Origin: Patiria miniata
Taxonomy: Eukaryota; Echinodermata; Asteroidea; Valvatida; Asterinidae
Direction of reading: 5' to 3'
Assembly (NCBI RefSeq): GCF_015706575.1
Contig: NW_024037074.1
Coordinates: forward strand, 29,625,334-29,689,333
Length of the DNA: 64,000 bases
Made by a program: the position numbers and the translations under genes. Shown one piece after another: positions 34,806 through 46,249 of this stretch. The notes under the pieces were generated by a model. It saw only the letters and a program-made list of their open reading frames with translations. It was not told the DNA's origin and did not search any database. Every line of letters begins with the position of its first letter. Positions within the stretch are counted from its first letter, which is position 1.

Positions 34806-35504
34806 GGCCAAAAAAAAAAGTCTCCGGTTTCTGGTATGCGCGCGCGTCGCCGTAGCCATGCGCGTCGGCAAAATGAAAAAAAAATTCAATGAAAGCTGAT
34901 GTCTCAAAACCGCCAAACTCACTGGTTTGACTGGAATCCTGCTGCTGCACAATTTTAACGTATTTTTTAGATGGGGTTGTGATCGAGATTAAGCTTTATG
35001 TGGCCCCACTGGTCTGAGTCCCATAATATTTGCACTAAGTTTAGTCGGGCACCATTTGTATTTTTTAATGCCCATTTGTGCTTTTAAAGTTTTAACTGCT
35101 TGTATAGTTCTATATTCTTATACTGTAAGCCATGTTTTAATAATGTCCATTTGTAATGTCCTTTTGTATTGTCTCTTCTTAAATTGTGGCATCAGGAGAT
35201 TAACTCGATAGTAATTTAGTTTACTTTTTTTTAAATCCATCAGGGGTGCTTTTTTTCTTTTTCTTTTTCTTGTTCTCTCTCCTAACTGTATGTGCATGTT
35301 TTTGTTTTCTTTACTGTTATTATTGTCTGTACTTGAATTTTTACCTGTGAAATTAATAAATGAAATGAAATGAAAATGAAATTTGCAGTCATCAGCCGAC
35401 ATTTGAAGCAAAACAAAACAGGTAAAAAAAAAAAAAAAAAAAACCCGTCGCCGCACCACTCTTTGGGGCAAGCTCCATACCAGAAACAGGAGACTTTTTA
35501 GGCC
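34806..35504. mobile_element. TIR-bounded repeat, copy 1
   Basis: Starts GGCC, an A-run, then AGTCTCCGGTTTCTGGTATG, and ends with the inverse (CATACCAGAAACAGGAGACT, a T-run, GGCC). Just inside both ends are GTCGCCG sequences. Near the right end an AATAAATGAAATGAAATGAAA-like tail suggests that a LINE 3' end lies within. No transposase ORF. Paralogue at 61708-62396. Confidence 0.6.
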
Positions 35505-37284
35505 TGAACGGGTATTTGATAAGAATTAAACTCTCAAAGTCAATTTGGCCTACCTTTAATTGAAAAAACACATACTAAAACGTCTGAATTTTAATTAAAA
35601 TTTTTGAGGCAAAACATAAAGTGTATAGTGAAATCTCAATAAGTCAAACTCTGATTACTTAGTCAAGTCAAGCAAAGAATCCATTCCCTTCAGTAGTATA
35701 ACAATAATATACATAGTTGTTTAACTCAAAACTCTGCTGAAGTCAAATTGTGTTCCTGTTCCTTGGAGGTTTTATAGGACATTTAAGAATGTTTCTGAGT
35801 CCATTTTGGTGCAATTCAAATACAACCTCGTTTTAAAAAGAACATTTTGAAGATTAACAAATGATTTGGGGGCGTGTCAACTATGTTTTTTTTTCTCGGA
35901 ACCACACATTTTCAAGTGTTTCTGGAAATATTTTTGGAAAATCAATGATTGAAAACGTGCCTGAAGACAAGCTTCTGATGACAAAATGCTGGCATTGTTA
36001 GCACGGGTGGATCCAGAGGCCATGATCCTACAACAAAACGTTTAAACCAAAAGAATAAGCAATCCCACCGCTCCCGCACCGTCCGCACTGTTATATGCGT
36101 TTTTGTCGCATTGTGCTTCATGACATTATTAAGTGTAATCAGTGTGGTTGTATTTTGACGAAGAAATGTTCAAAATAACATTGTTTTATTTCCCCTTTTT
36201 AGATTTTATTTGATGTTCTTTAACTTGTCTGTTGCCTTAATATATCTCAGAGGTGATTTTGAATTTATTTATATCAAAATTATAGATACACGTGTGTTGA
36301 GTTATAAACGCGGAGTAATTGGGTAGACACGTTTTTCATTGGATATTGCCCAGTTTAGTTGTGAATAGATTTATGTAGAAACAGAACAAGATTCACGAAA
36401 TTTAGCTTTTCTCAGAAGAGCCATTTGTATAATTTTTTTTTTTTAATGCACATTTTGGCCTGTCAAATCGCCATCGATGTCGCGAAGAGCCACACGTGGA
36501 TTTTGAAGAAAAAGCGTTTTTGAGATAATCGTAAAAGAAGTTCCTCAGTTTTTAAACTGCAACAACAACTACTATTACTTTGTAACACCTTTCACGTGAT
36601 TCATTTGAATATTCACATGATTCTTTGAACGGTAAACGTTTATGTAAACCCATTAATTAGATTCAATACAATAGTTAATTAGCAAACACCAATTGGTAAA
36701 GATGCGTGTTCTTTCGTACAAACGAATATCCACGTTTCCTACATTTAGGCCCTTTCTGTTCAACGTGATATTCCATCGGCAAGAGGCGTGCGTATTACAC
36801 ACGCGACTGATGATGTAATAAAGATGTGTGGCTCTTCGTCAAAACGAAAATCTCACTTAACCTGCTTCTATGCCTTTCCGTCCAACTGATTTTGTACGCG
36901 TTCAAGACACGTCCGTGTCTCTACGTGATAACACAAAATGCACTAATTGAGATGCCTGTCCTTTGCATCATTAATGTAATCAAGAATTTAATGATAGTTT
37001 ACTAACAGAAGTATGTCAAAATGGTTTACGGTACAATATTTTAAAGCAAAGTAGTGAAAAAAAAACTCGATATAAAAAAATGGTCATTTTTGACATATGT
37101 GGCTCTTCGTAAAAACGGTGACGAAATTACATGTATTTATACGCACACATTACTTCCGGTTTGATGATGTCCTCAGTTAAAAAGTGCAAGCTGAATATTG
37201 ATTTGTTTCAGGGACAATACCTATTGATTCATAACGTGAGGAGAACTTCTAAGATACAAAACATGACAATGAATGAAGAAGTGT
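35505..37284. other. Noncoding distal upstream region of unit 2
   Basis: Matches 62397-64000 up to about 37085. GTGTGGCTCTTCG lines recur within it (36826, 37099). No gene or RNA recognised. Confidence 0.5.
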
Positions 37285-38640
37285 ATGTATTAATAACATA
37301 TGACTTCTGGTTACATGACGTCACAGCATTTGGCAGCCGAAGCCCAAATTTGTACCGCAAATCGTTATCGTGCTACGAACATAGTCATGGATACTGATCA
37401 AATAATAGATTGGCATTAAACAAAGCTGAAACTAGATAATTTCAAATTCTTTCTACAATAACTTCCGGTCAGAATTTGAATCCTCGCAATGTCAGTTGTC
37501 GTTGTCCAAAAAACATTTAAGGACGTTTTTATAAACGTTTGACTATATAGTGGTTAAAAACGGTGTCTTTGACGTACCTCTAGGGGGCGTCCTTTCTGAG
37601 GATGATGTTATCGTGGCGTTTTTTTTGTGTTTGGCATCCCTCACTAAACATTTCCATCATTTGATTTTAGTAAAACGCTTCCGTTTTCAAATAACGTTCA
37701 ATTCTAAATGCACTTCCGGTAGCACCGGAAGTAAATACCAAGCGATTGAATGTGTTCGGGAATGAGAAATGTTTCAAAAGGAATCATCTACATCCACAGG
37801 GAAAATGAACAAGGTGAACTATTTTGTCAAATTTAAAAAAAATAATTTGATGTGCAATGACATCGTGATGACGTCACAAAAGCTTGTAAACTCCATCAAC
37901 TCCAGGAGAGGTCAACGACCAACTCCAGGCTGGAGACGACCCCGTGGCCGTCCAAGATCATTGTGGTTGGAACAACTCGGACGGCCCAGCCAGATTGACT
38001 GCATGTGGAATGAGGCTGCATGACGCGGACACAGGAGATCGGCGCGACGGAATCCTGCTGTCTATACGGACGAGTGAGTGAGTGAGTGAATGACATCATG
38101 ATGACATCACAAAACGTCCACATATTTTACACAGTTGACTAAAGTTCAAATTCGTACCAGGATTCATCCTTTTCCATTGATCCGTTACGTAGAAATTAGT
38201 CGGTATTTTAGGCTTCTCTGTGCATTTTATATTCAGATGACTTTACCTTCTAGTTCCCCCGACTTTGCATTTGGTAATCAAAATGTGAATCAAATATGAT
38301 CACAAAGTGCTGTTCATTTTGTTCACGAGTTATAAAATGATAGGAAATAGTAATACATGTATTTTGAACCAAACTTGCTTGTAATTTGATCAGAGTAATA
38401 TTACACGCCTGGGATCAGGTTTGAGGTTTGTTCTAAGTTTCACGTAATATTGTGTACAGTTAAGAAGCAAATTTGCAAAGAAATATCTTCATGGACAAAA
38501 GGACGAGAAAATAGATTGAAATTATCTATTTTAACCGCCAGTATCAATGTCCGTTTGACAGTCATGTTCATAATTGTACTAAGAGAGTATAAATGAAATA
38601 TTCAAGATATTTTCATCAGAATGTTTTTTATTCCACAATG
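37285..38640. repeat. Duplicated 3'-flank block (copy B)
   Basis: Pairs with 18957-20830 and lies downstream of gene 3 as copy A lies downstream of gene 2. It lacks the hairpin MITE pair. Confidence 0.75.
37878..38099 (+). mobile_element. 5'-truncated LINE 3' end, second copy
   Basis: 222 bases, same truncation point and tail as 19506-19727. Flanks GATGACGTCAC (37867-37877) and GATGACATCAC (38100-38110). It is a copy of one insertion carried along by segmental duplication. Confidence 0.8.
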
Positions 38641-38840
38641 TATACGTAACCGTTGTCAACAAGTGTAATTATTATTTTTAATGTCTATCAATAATATATC
38701 TATTGTATACAAGATGTGCGTGTGGGTAACGCAAAACAAATAATGACAGTTCAACAACAATTTCTTTTAATTCGGTGGTTATTTTTTCCGCAAAATGGAA
38801 TTCTAAGTATTCAGCGTATTTATGTGTGGTGATATTTTAT

Positions 38841-39665
38841 TTATTCGGGGTAAAGGAGGAAGCCGCTAAATGAGGTGGCGTGATTGGAATAACCACCCAC
38901 CCTACCAATCATGGTAAGATACACCGTGTCTCCTTGCTGCAGAACCAGCACCGCGCTCCCAGACATCGGCTGCCAGTGACTTGCAGTGCTATAGCCAGTG
39001 ATAACCGGGTCGTCGTTCTTCCAGAGCAGGACGTACAGTGAGCTGCTGGAAGAATATTTGTTCATAGCAAACATGAACACGTAGGTGCCCGACACACTAC
39101 AGGTGAATGTGCCAGTCTCGAGATCGAAGCTGGTACCCGGCAGTAGCGTCGCGGTCTGCTGGAAGGGCAAACGGGTGTTACTGTTCGTAGACACATCTGA
39201 AGCACTCGACCTCGTCACGGTGAATGCCACCCGCTGGTTGGAGTCGTCTGGTGTCTCCCCTGGCTCACCCTTTTGACCTTTGATGCCAGTATGACCGGTT
39301 GCTCCAACTAACCCTGGTGTACCCCTCGGACCTACCTTGCCGGGCAACCCTATCCCGTCGTCCCCAGGGTTCCCAGGTGTTCCCCGCTCACCCATAGGTC
39401 CAATAGGCCCAATCTCACCTTCGTGACCCTGCTGACCTGCATCGCCCTTTGACCCCGGCTGACCGTACGGCCCCATCGGTCCTACTGGTCCAGGCAGACC
39501 TGGTATGCCGGGTATTGCAGCAGGTCCCTGGCAGCATTGCTGACCCACCTGAGATGCAGAACCATCACCGTCCGAGGGAACCGGCCCAGTAACAGAAGCT
39601 CGGAGCTTGACAGAGTTACCCAGAAGGAGGGCGATTGACAGAATGGTGGCCACGCAGATCTTCAT
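38841..39665 (-). CDS. Collagen and C1q-domain secreted protein, gene 3 (coding exon)
   Basis: 274 residues, intact. Signal peptide about 1-24 ([18 protein letters not shown]). Cys44-Cys45 remain, but Cys41 of the CQQCC cluster is Gly here. Gly-X-Y stalk about 47-138 with one break (GIGLP, 104-108) and one fewer triplet than gene 1. C1q head about 145-274 (VAFTVTRSS, FDLETGTFTCSVSGTYVFMF, SGSAVLVLQQGDTVYL, FSGFLLYPE). The start is fixed by the acceptor (GTTACAG) adjoining ATG at 39665. An AATAAA overlaps the stop codon (GAATAAATAAAA). Leader exons at 41190-41252 and 42693-42830 are assigned to it by order, strand and splice sites. Secreted oligomeric recognition protein; ligand unknown. Confidence 0.9.
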   Translation of the reverse strand: MKICVATILSIALLLGNSVKLRASVTGPVPSDGDGSASQVGQQCCQGPAAIPGIPGLPGPVGPMGPYGQPGSKGDAGQQGHEGEIGPIGPMGERGTPGNPGDDGIGLPGKVGPRGTPGLVGATGHTGIKGQKGEPGETPDDSNQRVAFTVTRSSASDVSTNSNTRLPFQQTATLLPGTSFDLETGTFTCSVSGTYVFMFAMNKYSSSSSLYVLLWKNDDPVITGYSTASHWQPMSGSAVLVLQQGDTVYLTMIGRVGGYSNHATSFSGFLLYPE

Positions 39666-41189
39666 CTGTAACGAAAAATAACAATGAAATACGTAAACAT
39701 GAGAACAAATTAAATGCCGGGAAAATGATCTATGAGAGATAAAATATTGATATCATGCAGACAAACTGGGGAATCACATCTAGGCCTAAGTAAGACTTAT
39801 GAAAAGTTGCCCTCGTTTGAAAAAGAAATGAATAATTATGGATGTTAACATTTTGTATGCTAAGTCAAAACTAATCTAATTTGAAAAGTTTCAATTCAAC
39901 GTTCTCAGTGAACGAAATTCATTTTCCCAAATGCAGGTGGTTTATTTTGTTTAATGTCTCATCCAAAAGTGAAATCGGAAATCAGCGTTGATCAGTTTTG
40001 CTATTAGCAGCAGCTGCCATCTGTTTCATTACAGATCTAGTATTGGAAAATGTGTTGAATTTGTAAATATCTGTTCCAACTGTAAAAAAAAACATACATT
40101 TCAAAATATCAAGCCATGGTTGTTTCGAATCTAGGGGACATGCTGGGTGAAAACTTACATACAAAAATAAATTCATCCCAGATATTGTGCCCTTCATGCA
40201 AATAGTCACCCAAGAGCTTGCGCTTGAAACGTATAAAGCGGACAGCCGAGCAGAACGGCCAAAAAAAAAAATTCCTACAAACATCATATCTATTTATGAT
40301 TTCTACATATGATTCCAGATAGATAAAGCAATTTGAAATGGAATAAAACGTTGTACATCAGATCATCATCATCAAGGTCCGATTTGTGCTATTATGTGCC
40401 CTCTACATGTAATCTTTCCTAACCAGGTACTCTCTTATCATACATTGCTTACAAGTAGACTATTAATAAAACCGGAATTGCGCACTGTGAACTAGCAAAC
40501 TGACAAAGTTCAAAAGTGCAAAAGGTATATATTGCGATCCGACTCATTCATAACACCAATAAGACAGCCATGTGTGAGTGGTCAGGATTTCCTGCATCCG
40601 TTCTTCCATGACCAACTTTGCATCCTAAATTGTTTAGAGTGATTGCTGCAAACATGTTTACATGTACATCGCAACATATGTTTGTGTTTGAATAGGAAGG
40701 GTTTGAATCAACAGAGAAAAAGAAACGAGGTAGAATATACAGTGATGCTTGATTTGACGGGTTGGAATATACAGGGTCAAGCTTATCCCAAAACAATGTA
40801 TTATTACATGTGAAAGAATGACTGTGCGCACATTTCAATCACCCTGAACCAAACTAAATTTTAAACTATTCGTAAATTAGCAGAAAATTTGAAAGGAATG
40901 CAGTCAAACCTTAATAGCCATGTTTTGTCAATGAAAAGTACCGTGACTGTGATTCTGTATTGCGCTATTATTGCAACGAGATATCAAGTGAGTTTTCAAG
41001 ACTCATAAAGCAACCAGTCATGTAGTGTTTGGATTGTTTTTTTTTTAAGAATTTACGATCGACGTTTTGTGTTATCATTTTAACTAAAAAGGTTTATAAA
41101 TGAACATAACAAAACGATGAAGTCTCCCACGTCATCACAGCTCTATTGTGATGCTTTATTGCGGTAAATGCCAAGTAACAGACACTTAC
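39666..41189 (-). other. Second intron of gene 3
   Basis: No gene. 39960-40480 is a diverged copy of the segment at 28590-29340 that normally lies in the first intron, so this unit was rearranged. Confidence 0.5.
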
Positions 41190-41252
41190 CTCCAAGTAAC
41201 GTTCTAGAATCCTATCACGAAAGGAATCCTCAACACTCGAGCAGATTGCTGG
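41190..41252 (-). other. Noncoding leader exon 2 of gene 3 (type B)
   Basis: Acceptor TTTTTTTCAG, 63-base exon from CCAGCAATCTGCTCGAG to TTACTTGGAG, donor GTAAGTG. Diverged from the exons of genes 2 and 4 but with all splice signals intact. Confidence 0.65.
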
Positions 41253-41442
41253 CTGAAAAAAATAGCAACAACAATGATTTACTAAAAATCCGCTCGGAGA
41301 TAACTCCGGAGGAGGCATAGCTGAATTTCACAAGTAAAACTCTTTCCGTCGGGGTGAACTGTGATTTGGATTAATTATTTCCAGTGAAGAACTATACAAC
41401 GGCCAGAATGGATTCACACAAAACTTTACAAAAAATAAGTTC

Positions 41443-41690
41443 TCACAAACAGGATTCTATTTTTATTTTATATTGAGAAGAAAAAAAAAACAAGTTTAAT
41501 CAGTGCAAGTTTATTTGCAAATGCCCGGAAAAGTAACTACCGGTTTAAAAAACATTTTACAAAACTATTTTTTTGACAAATATGATTCTATTCTTTTTTT
41601 ATCTTGAGAAAAACAAAACAAAACAAGTTTAAGCAGTGCAAGTTTATTTGCAAATGCCCGGAAAAGTAACTACTGGTTTAAAAAAAACAA
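41443..41690. repeat. Tandem duplication, about 131-base unit, two copies
   Basis: The line AGTGCAAGTTTATTTGCAAA followed by TGCCCGGAAAAGTAACTAC occurs near 41502 and again near 41634, with matching flanks. Confidence 0.85.
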
Positions 41691-42692
41691 TTATCATATT
41701 GCGGCCATCTTGAGTTTTTCCCTTTTAAATCAACGTAAGCAAAGCGAGGCTGGAGGAAAAATCGTCTGGTTCCTTTTTGCACACAATTATTATCATTCGC
41801 TACTGTTATTGGATACAGGGAACATGACTTAAATGGTGGCAGCATGATAAAGGTCTATGGCAGAAACTCAATGCTCAAAGGGAAGATATGACTGGCATCA
41901 AATACCCTGTGAAAATTGTTTAAAAAACCTTAATGGAATGGGTTTTGAAAATAATGTCCCCGCGTGCACATTGTTTTTAATACGTGTGTTTGCAACGGAA
42001 TCCTTTTCCAAGACTGAATTTCAGACCAATACATTGTGCATACATTTTGCTCATCGTGCAGGTTAGTTGTTATGCACCCTACTTCAGATTCTATGTAGTT
42101 TGGTTGCATCTAACAAAATAGTACTGAAGAAAATTGATCCTGTATTCCTCTAAAATTGCTTGAATTTGTAGTTGTATGAATCACAATGAGCTTACATTTT
42201 CTTCATTGTTAAGAGTCGATGTCATACCAAGGAAGTAGTGGCAGTAGTATTACAGATGGACTACCATAATCAAGTTACAGTCGTTAAAAAGATGAATATT
42301 TTGGTATGAGAACTCAGGGTACTGGTTTGACTGTTAGCGTCAGCCACCATCTGTCTGTCAACCGAATGTGCATTAAAATCTTAAGGATTTGTGAACATTT
42401 GTACGCAACCACTCAAAACATTCCAAATGTTAATCAAAATACCACTATCATTGTTCGTAAAAAAAGAAGAAAAAAAATCAACAGAATCTCAGTGGCATGC
42501 AGAGTGGAACCCTACATGTAAACATGACTGAATTCATGCGAGAGCTTGTGCTTCAATTTTTTTAGGGAGTCAGTAAAGTAGAAGCCCGGCATAAAAAAAA
42601 AATATGTACAAACATCAACTGCATACACTGATTTGTACAAATGAATTCACGCAAGAACCATACAAGTATAACTAATGGTTTGTAAAACTCAC
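41691..42692 (-). other. First intron of gene 3, remainder
   Basis: 42120-42690 is a diverged copy of the sequence next to leader exon 1 of gene 2. No gene seen. Confidence 0.5.
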
Positions 42693-42724
42693 CTAGCAAA
42701 TCTCGTTCTTGCGGTTCTTACAGT

Positions 42725-42794
<70 letters not shown>

Positions 42795-42830
42795 CTTGTC
42801 TTCTGAGGCTGAAGAAGAGCAGTGGTCGCC
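42693..42830 (-). other. Noncoding leader exon 1 of gene 3 with GA repeat
   Basis: Ends AACGAGATTTGCTAG then donor GTGAGTT. A (GA)32 run on the transcribed strand (42729-42792) sits inside the exon and is absent from the matching exons of genes 2 and 4. The 5' edge is estimated from the TATA-like box. Confidence 0.55.
42729..42792. repeat. (TC)32 microsatellite
   Basis: 64 bases of uninterrupted TC on the plus strand. ORFs through it are artefacts. Confidence 0.97.
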
Positions 42831-42857
42831 TGTGAGGGGAAAAGCGGGCGCTCGTGC

Positions 42858-43155
42858 CTTAAATATTAACATCAATTTCCTGAGCAGTGACTGAGGAAAA
42901 TGGCCCGGTTTGTGATTGGTCCCTGCGCACTGTCAATCACACACCACTGACTCGCTTCATATTAATGAGACGGATGTTATAAGTTGATGTGGTCCAGGCT
43001 ATATAGTCACTATAAAAACAGGTATCACCGACACTGAAATAGCCGCATCTTATTGGTGGACACTGTATGGATGTCGGTGACACATCTAAAACACGTGTTT
43101 TGTGATTGACACTCATAACCTGTCAATCACAGACCACTCTCTTTTGATCACCGAC
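42858..43155 (-). promoter_or_regulatory. Promoter of gene 3: TATA-like box and TCACCGAC module
   Basis: TATTTAAG at 42858-42865 (minus). TCACCGAC at 43025-43032 and TGTCGGTGACAC at 43072-43083 flank a CCAAT box; another TCACCGAC is at 43148-43155. The most proximal copy seen at genes 2 and 4 has decayed here (CACCACTGACTCGC near 42946). Confidence 0.6.
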
Positions 43156-44900
43156 TAGTAGGGTGACTAACTCTGATTGGTGGATAGAAAAGTGACGTAC
43201 CCCGGCCGTGATTGATTCAATGTGCAGTCGGCACTTCAGTCTGTTAAATTGTGAGGATATATATTCGGGATTTTATGAGGAATTAAATCTTAGGAAAGCC
43301 AGCGGTAAAACTAGGGTTTAACTTCGCGGGGGGGGGGGGGGGGTAGTGAGAACCCGGGATGTTTTTGTTCTTCAAATGTTGCATTTAATACATTCAAATG
43401 AAACGTATTATTACAACAGTGCATTTCCACATAAGGATTTTAAAATGTGGGGGGGGGGGGGATGGGTGGGCGGGCGGGCACAGGCTTCCACTGGAGGAGG
43501 AGGGGAAGAACATGTCCCCCGTGTCCCCCATAGTTGTGCGCCTGAGTAAGGCTTTGCTATTTAATTGAGACTTTAAGGAAATAAAATAAATACGAGTTGG
43601 AAGAAAGTTAAATGAACTTCGATAAACTGTACGCATCATATCCGGTCCGCGTATCACTGCGGCCCTTTTACGGTGGAAGTGCGTTTTTGAGCTTGTGTAT
43701 TTCTAAGTCCGAATAATCAGTCCCAGAAATGTAAGAATGTATGACCGGTGATGATAAACTTGAAAAGCACCCATTCACAAGCTAAAATAATGACACAGTT
43801 CAACAATAGCATGTACAATATTTCAAAATAAATACCCCTCTCTCGATATAAACAAATAGGCATGTATGGTTTGACCAGATTTCCGGTGTTTGTTATTGTA
43901 TGACTTCCGCATAACGATTCATTCTGAACTAGGTTTGGTGATATCCGGACAAATAAATCACATGAGAATGTGCAATTCTGTATATTCATCATCATCAAAT
44001 TATAACAATCTCTTAAACAAAGCCTTGCAGCGATGGGGGTCGGGTGGAAGTTGAACGACCACACGCCCCCCTTCCCAACCCGTTGGGGGAAAAAAGATAA
44101 TGACGAAGCTACTGATCTAATTAGGGCCTAAAATTAATGGCCATGTTCCCAAGCCGGGGACGAAGCCTAGGTTTACAAAACACTCAAAGTCACAAGACCT
44201 AAAACGGTGTTTTCCAAACGTTCTGTTTCCGGCTTCGGGTATGCGGTTTTCCAATGAAGCTGGATATGGATATGGAATGAAGCCGGGATTTGAAAAAAAG
44301 TCACTCTCTTGGCGTGTATAATAGTCTTCGTTCAAAACGCCTCGCTGTTCCGCCACTCGGTCAAATACCGGAGCGAGTCAGGATGACCTCGTGAAAAGGC
44401 TACAGTTAGGCCATTAATTTTGACCAGCAGAGCATCTTCCTTGTTATTATTTGGGGAACCGCCAACTTGGAAAATGAGAAAACCCGGGAGTTGGGAGAGT
44501 GTTTGGTGGGGATAGACGCTACCTGACTATTGAGGGCACTGTTGTAGAATGCATGTACATACGCGTACGTATCTAATGTTAATGCTTGAAATAAAGAATG
44601 TAATGCAAAAAAACAACAACAATAAACATGTTTATGGCTGTCTTATTTGAAATCCGGTCAGTGAATTAATTATCATGTAGGCAAAAAAAAACTAATGTGA
44701 ATGTGATAGGTGCAGAAAATCATATGTTAGTCAATGACGAAAATAATAGAAACATAATGAATATAAGTAATTGAGCTGATTTTCTTTTACATGTACAGCG
44801 TGTCTTAACAAAATGTAGTAGACAAACAACATTTTTGTTTCTGAGGAAACTATATATATATATTTTAAACACCATGTGATGATGGAGTTTCTTTAACCAA
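43156..44900. repeat. Diverged upstream segment of unit 3
   Basis: Matches 30010-31510 and 58060-59570 with more differences than those two have from each other. It has its own G-runs (43327-43343, 43449-43460). No gene seen. The piece shared with 32515-32580 (AATGTGAATnTGAnAGGTGCAGA) is at 44695-44720. Confidence 0.6.
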
Positions 44901-46249
44901 AACAAGATTTTTGTTCTGCGATTTGGACCTTTTGTTTAAAATGTACGTATGCAAAGCCCGTAAAGACTGTCAAAATCTTCGAACGATTGCGTCACTTACA
45001 TTTTATGAGCTCAACGTACTCGCCAGCATTCACCTTACCATAAGTTTGGTCTAAAATATAAGTTCCGTTACCAGTCTCTGGCTAGGATAGTTTGACGATG
45101 GATTTGACTTCTATGGACCATTTATAAAGAAATTAGCCCCCAGTTCCTTCCCAAAAATCCCGGCATTTTCCGCTAGGAGGCCAAATCCAAGATGGCCACC
45201 GGCGCGCTTTCTTGAAAAGTAACTTTTGAGCCAGAGCACCTAGAATAAAATATGAAGACACTTTTTCAGGTAAGTCCAGCATGAGGATTCCGACTCCGAC
45301 ATCAGTTTGACGCTATGATATCATTTTGACCCAGAAATCCAAGATAATCGCCATTTGATAGCGCAAAAACATAACTTTTGAACGGCAGCATGCACCTGGG
45401 ATCATGAATAAACACATTATTTTGGCAAAATCACTGCGCTGATGCAATTTAAGAGGGCCCTACACCCATCCAGCATAAAGGGAGCGAGACCATCCAGCAT
45501 AAAGGAACTTTTGGACACAACCACATCAATGGAAATTGAGCCAATGATGGATCCATTGCCCAGTTTTTCCTTTGGTTGTGGGGAATGTCATATGTGAAGT
45601 CCCTTGGTGGGTTGTTCCTTGGAACATATCTCCTGACACTCTGTGTGTGTTTACGTTTCCATCCATAGGATTATAGCTTCATCCCCATGATGATGTCCCG
45701 AAGGAATCTCTCTGGGCGATTTGTTAATAACTATTGCCAATACGGCATTCTACTTGGAAGATTCTTCTTCGTGGAGAGCACTCCTCTTCTGCATGACGTA
45801 GGGGTGCCGAATCCAGTCATGTGATCTGGTAAGGGTTACTGGGCTAATATAAGCCAGCGTATACGAATTACGCCTAGCATCAGTAATTACAATGGAACAG
45901 CGCCCCCACACTGTTGGCTTGGATGTCATGACCTCTGCCCTGTTTACAATTCAGGTCATGACATCCGGGGTCGTGTGTTCTATCGGTTAAGCTTTGTACA
46001 CTGGTGATGAATGCGTGATGGTACAGGATATGGCATTTCATTAAAGTTATTTCCAATGTTAATCTTTAATGTTCAGTGTTTTGCTGTTCCATGAGTAATG
46101 TATGTTTGCTTAAAATCATCACTGGATCAAGGGCCTGACGCAACAAACCAAACTTGTGTCCTTGCTCTTCTTAGTCTGTTGCTGTTTCCATGGCTTCTGT
46201 TGAGACTTGTACCATATCCAAAGTATTTATCAGCATAACTCCTAACGTT
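44901..46249. other. Unassigned intergenic region with inverted repeat
   Basis: No gene and no match elsewhere in the window that I could see. A perfect 14-base inverted repeat, GGATGTCATGACCT (45921-45934) and AGGTCATGACATCC (45953-45966), stands out. ACCATCCAGCATAAAGG recurs within 20 bases near 45473-45506. Confidence 0.5.

Larger units (their letters stand above)
24575..37085. repeat. Segmental duplication, copy 1
   Basis: Collinear with 55315-64000, starting at the ACTCTTGGTGGCGCACTAC line. When the later insertions at 25574-28286, 31520-32506 and 32716-32919 are removed the lengths agree (about 8.7 kb each). By eye most 60-base lines differ at only a few positions. It includes leader exons 1 and 2, the promoter and the upstream segment of the gene. 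Confidence 0.9.

Noticed and set aside
35118-35471. Lys/Arg-rich minus-strand ORF, also at 62139-62363
   Set aside because: Lies in the TIR-bounded repeat and runs through A/T-rich low-complexity sequence; not conserved as protein between the copies.
42693-42894. Ser-Leu or Arg-Glu repeat ORFs
   Set aside because: Artefacts of the (TC)32 run.
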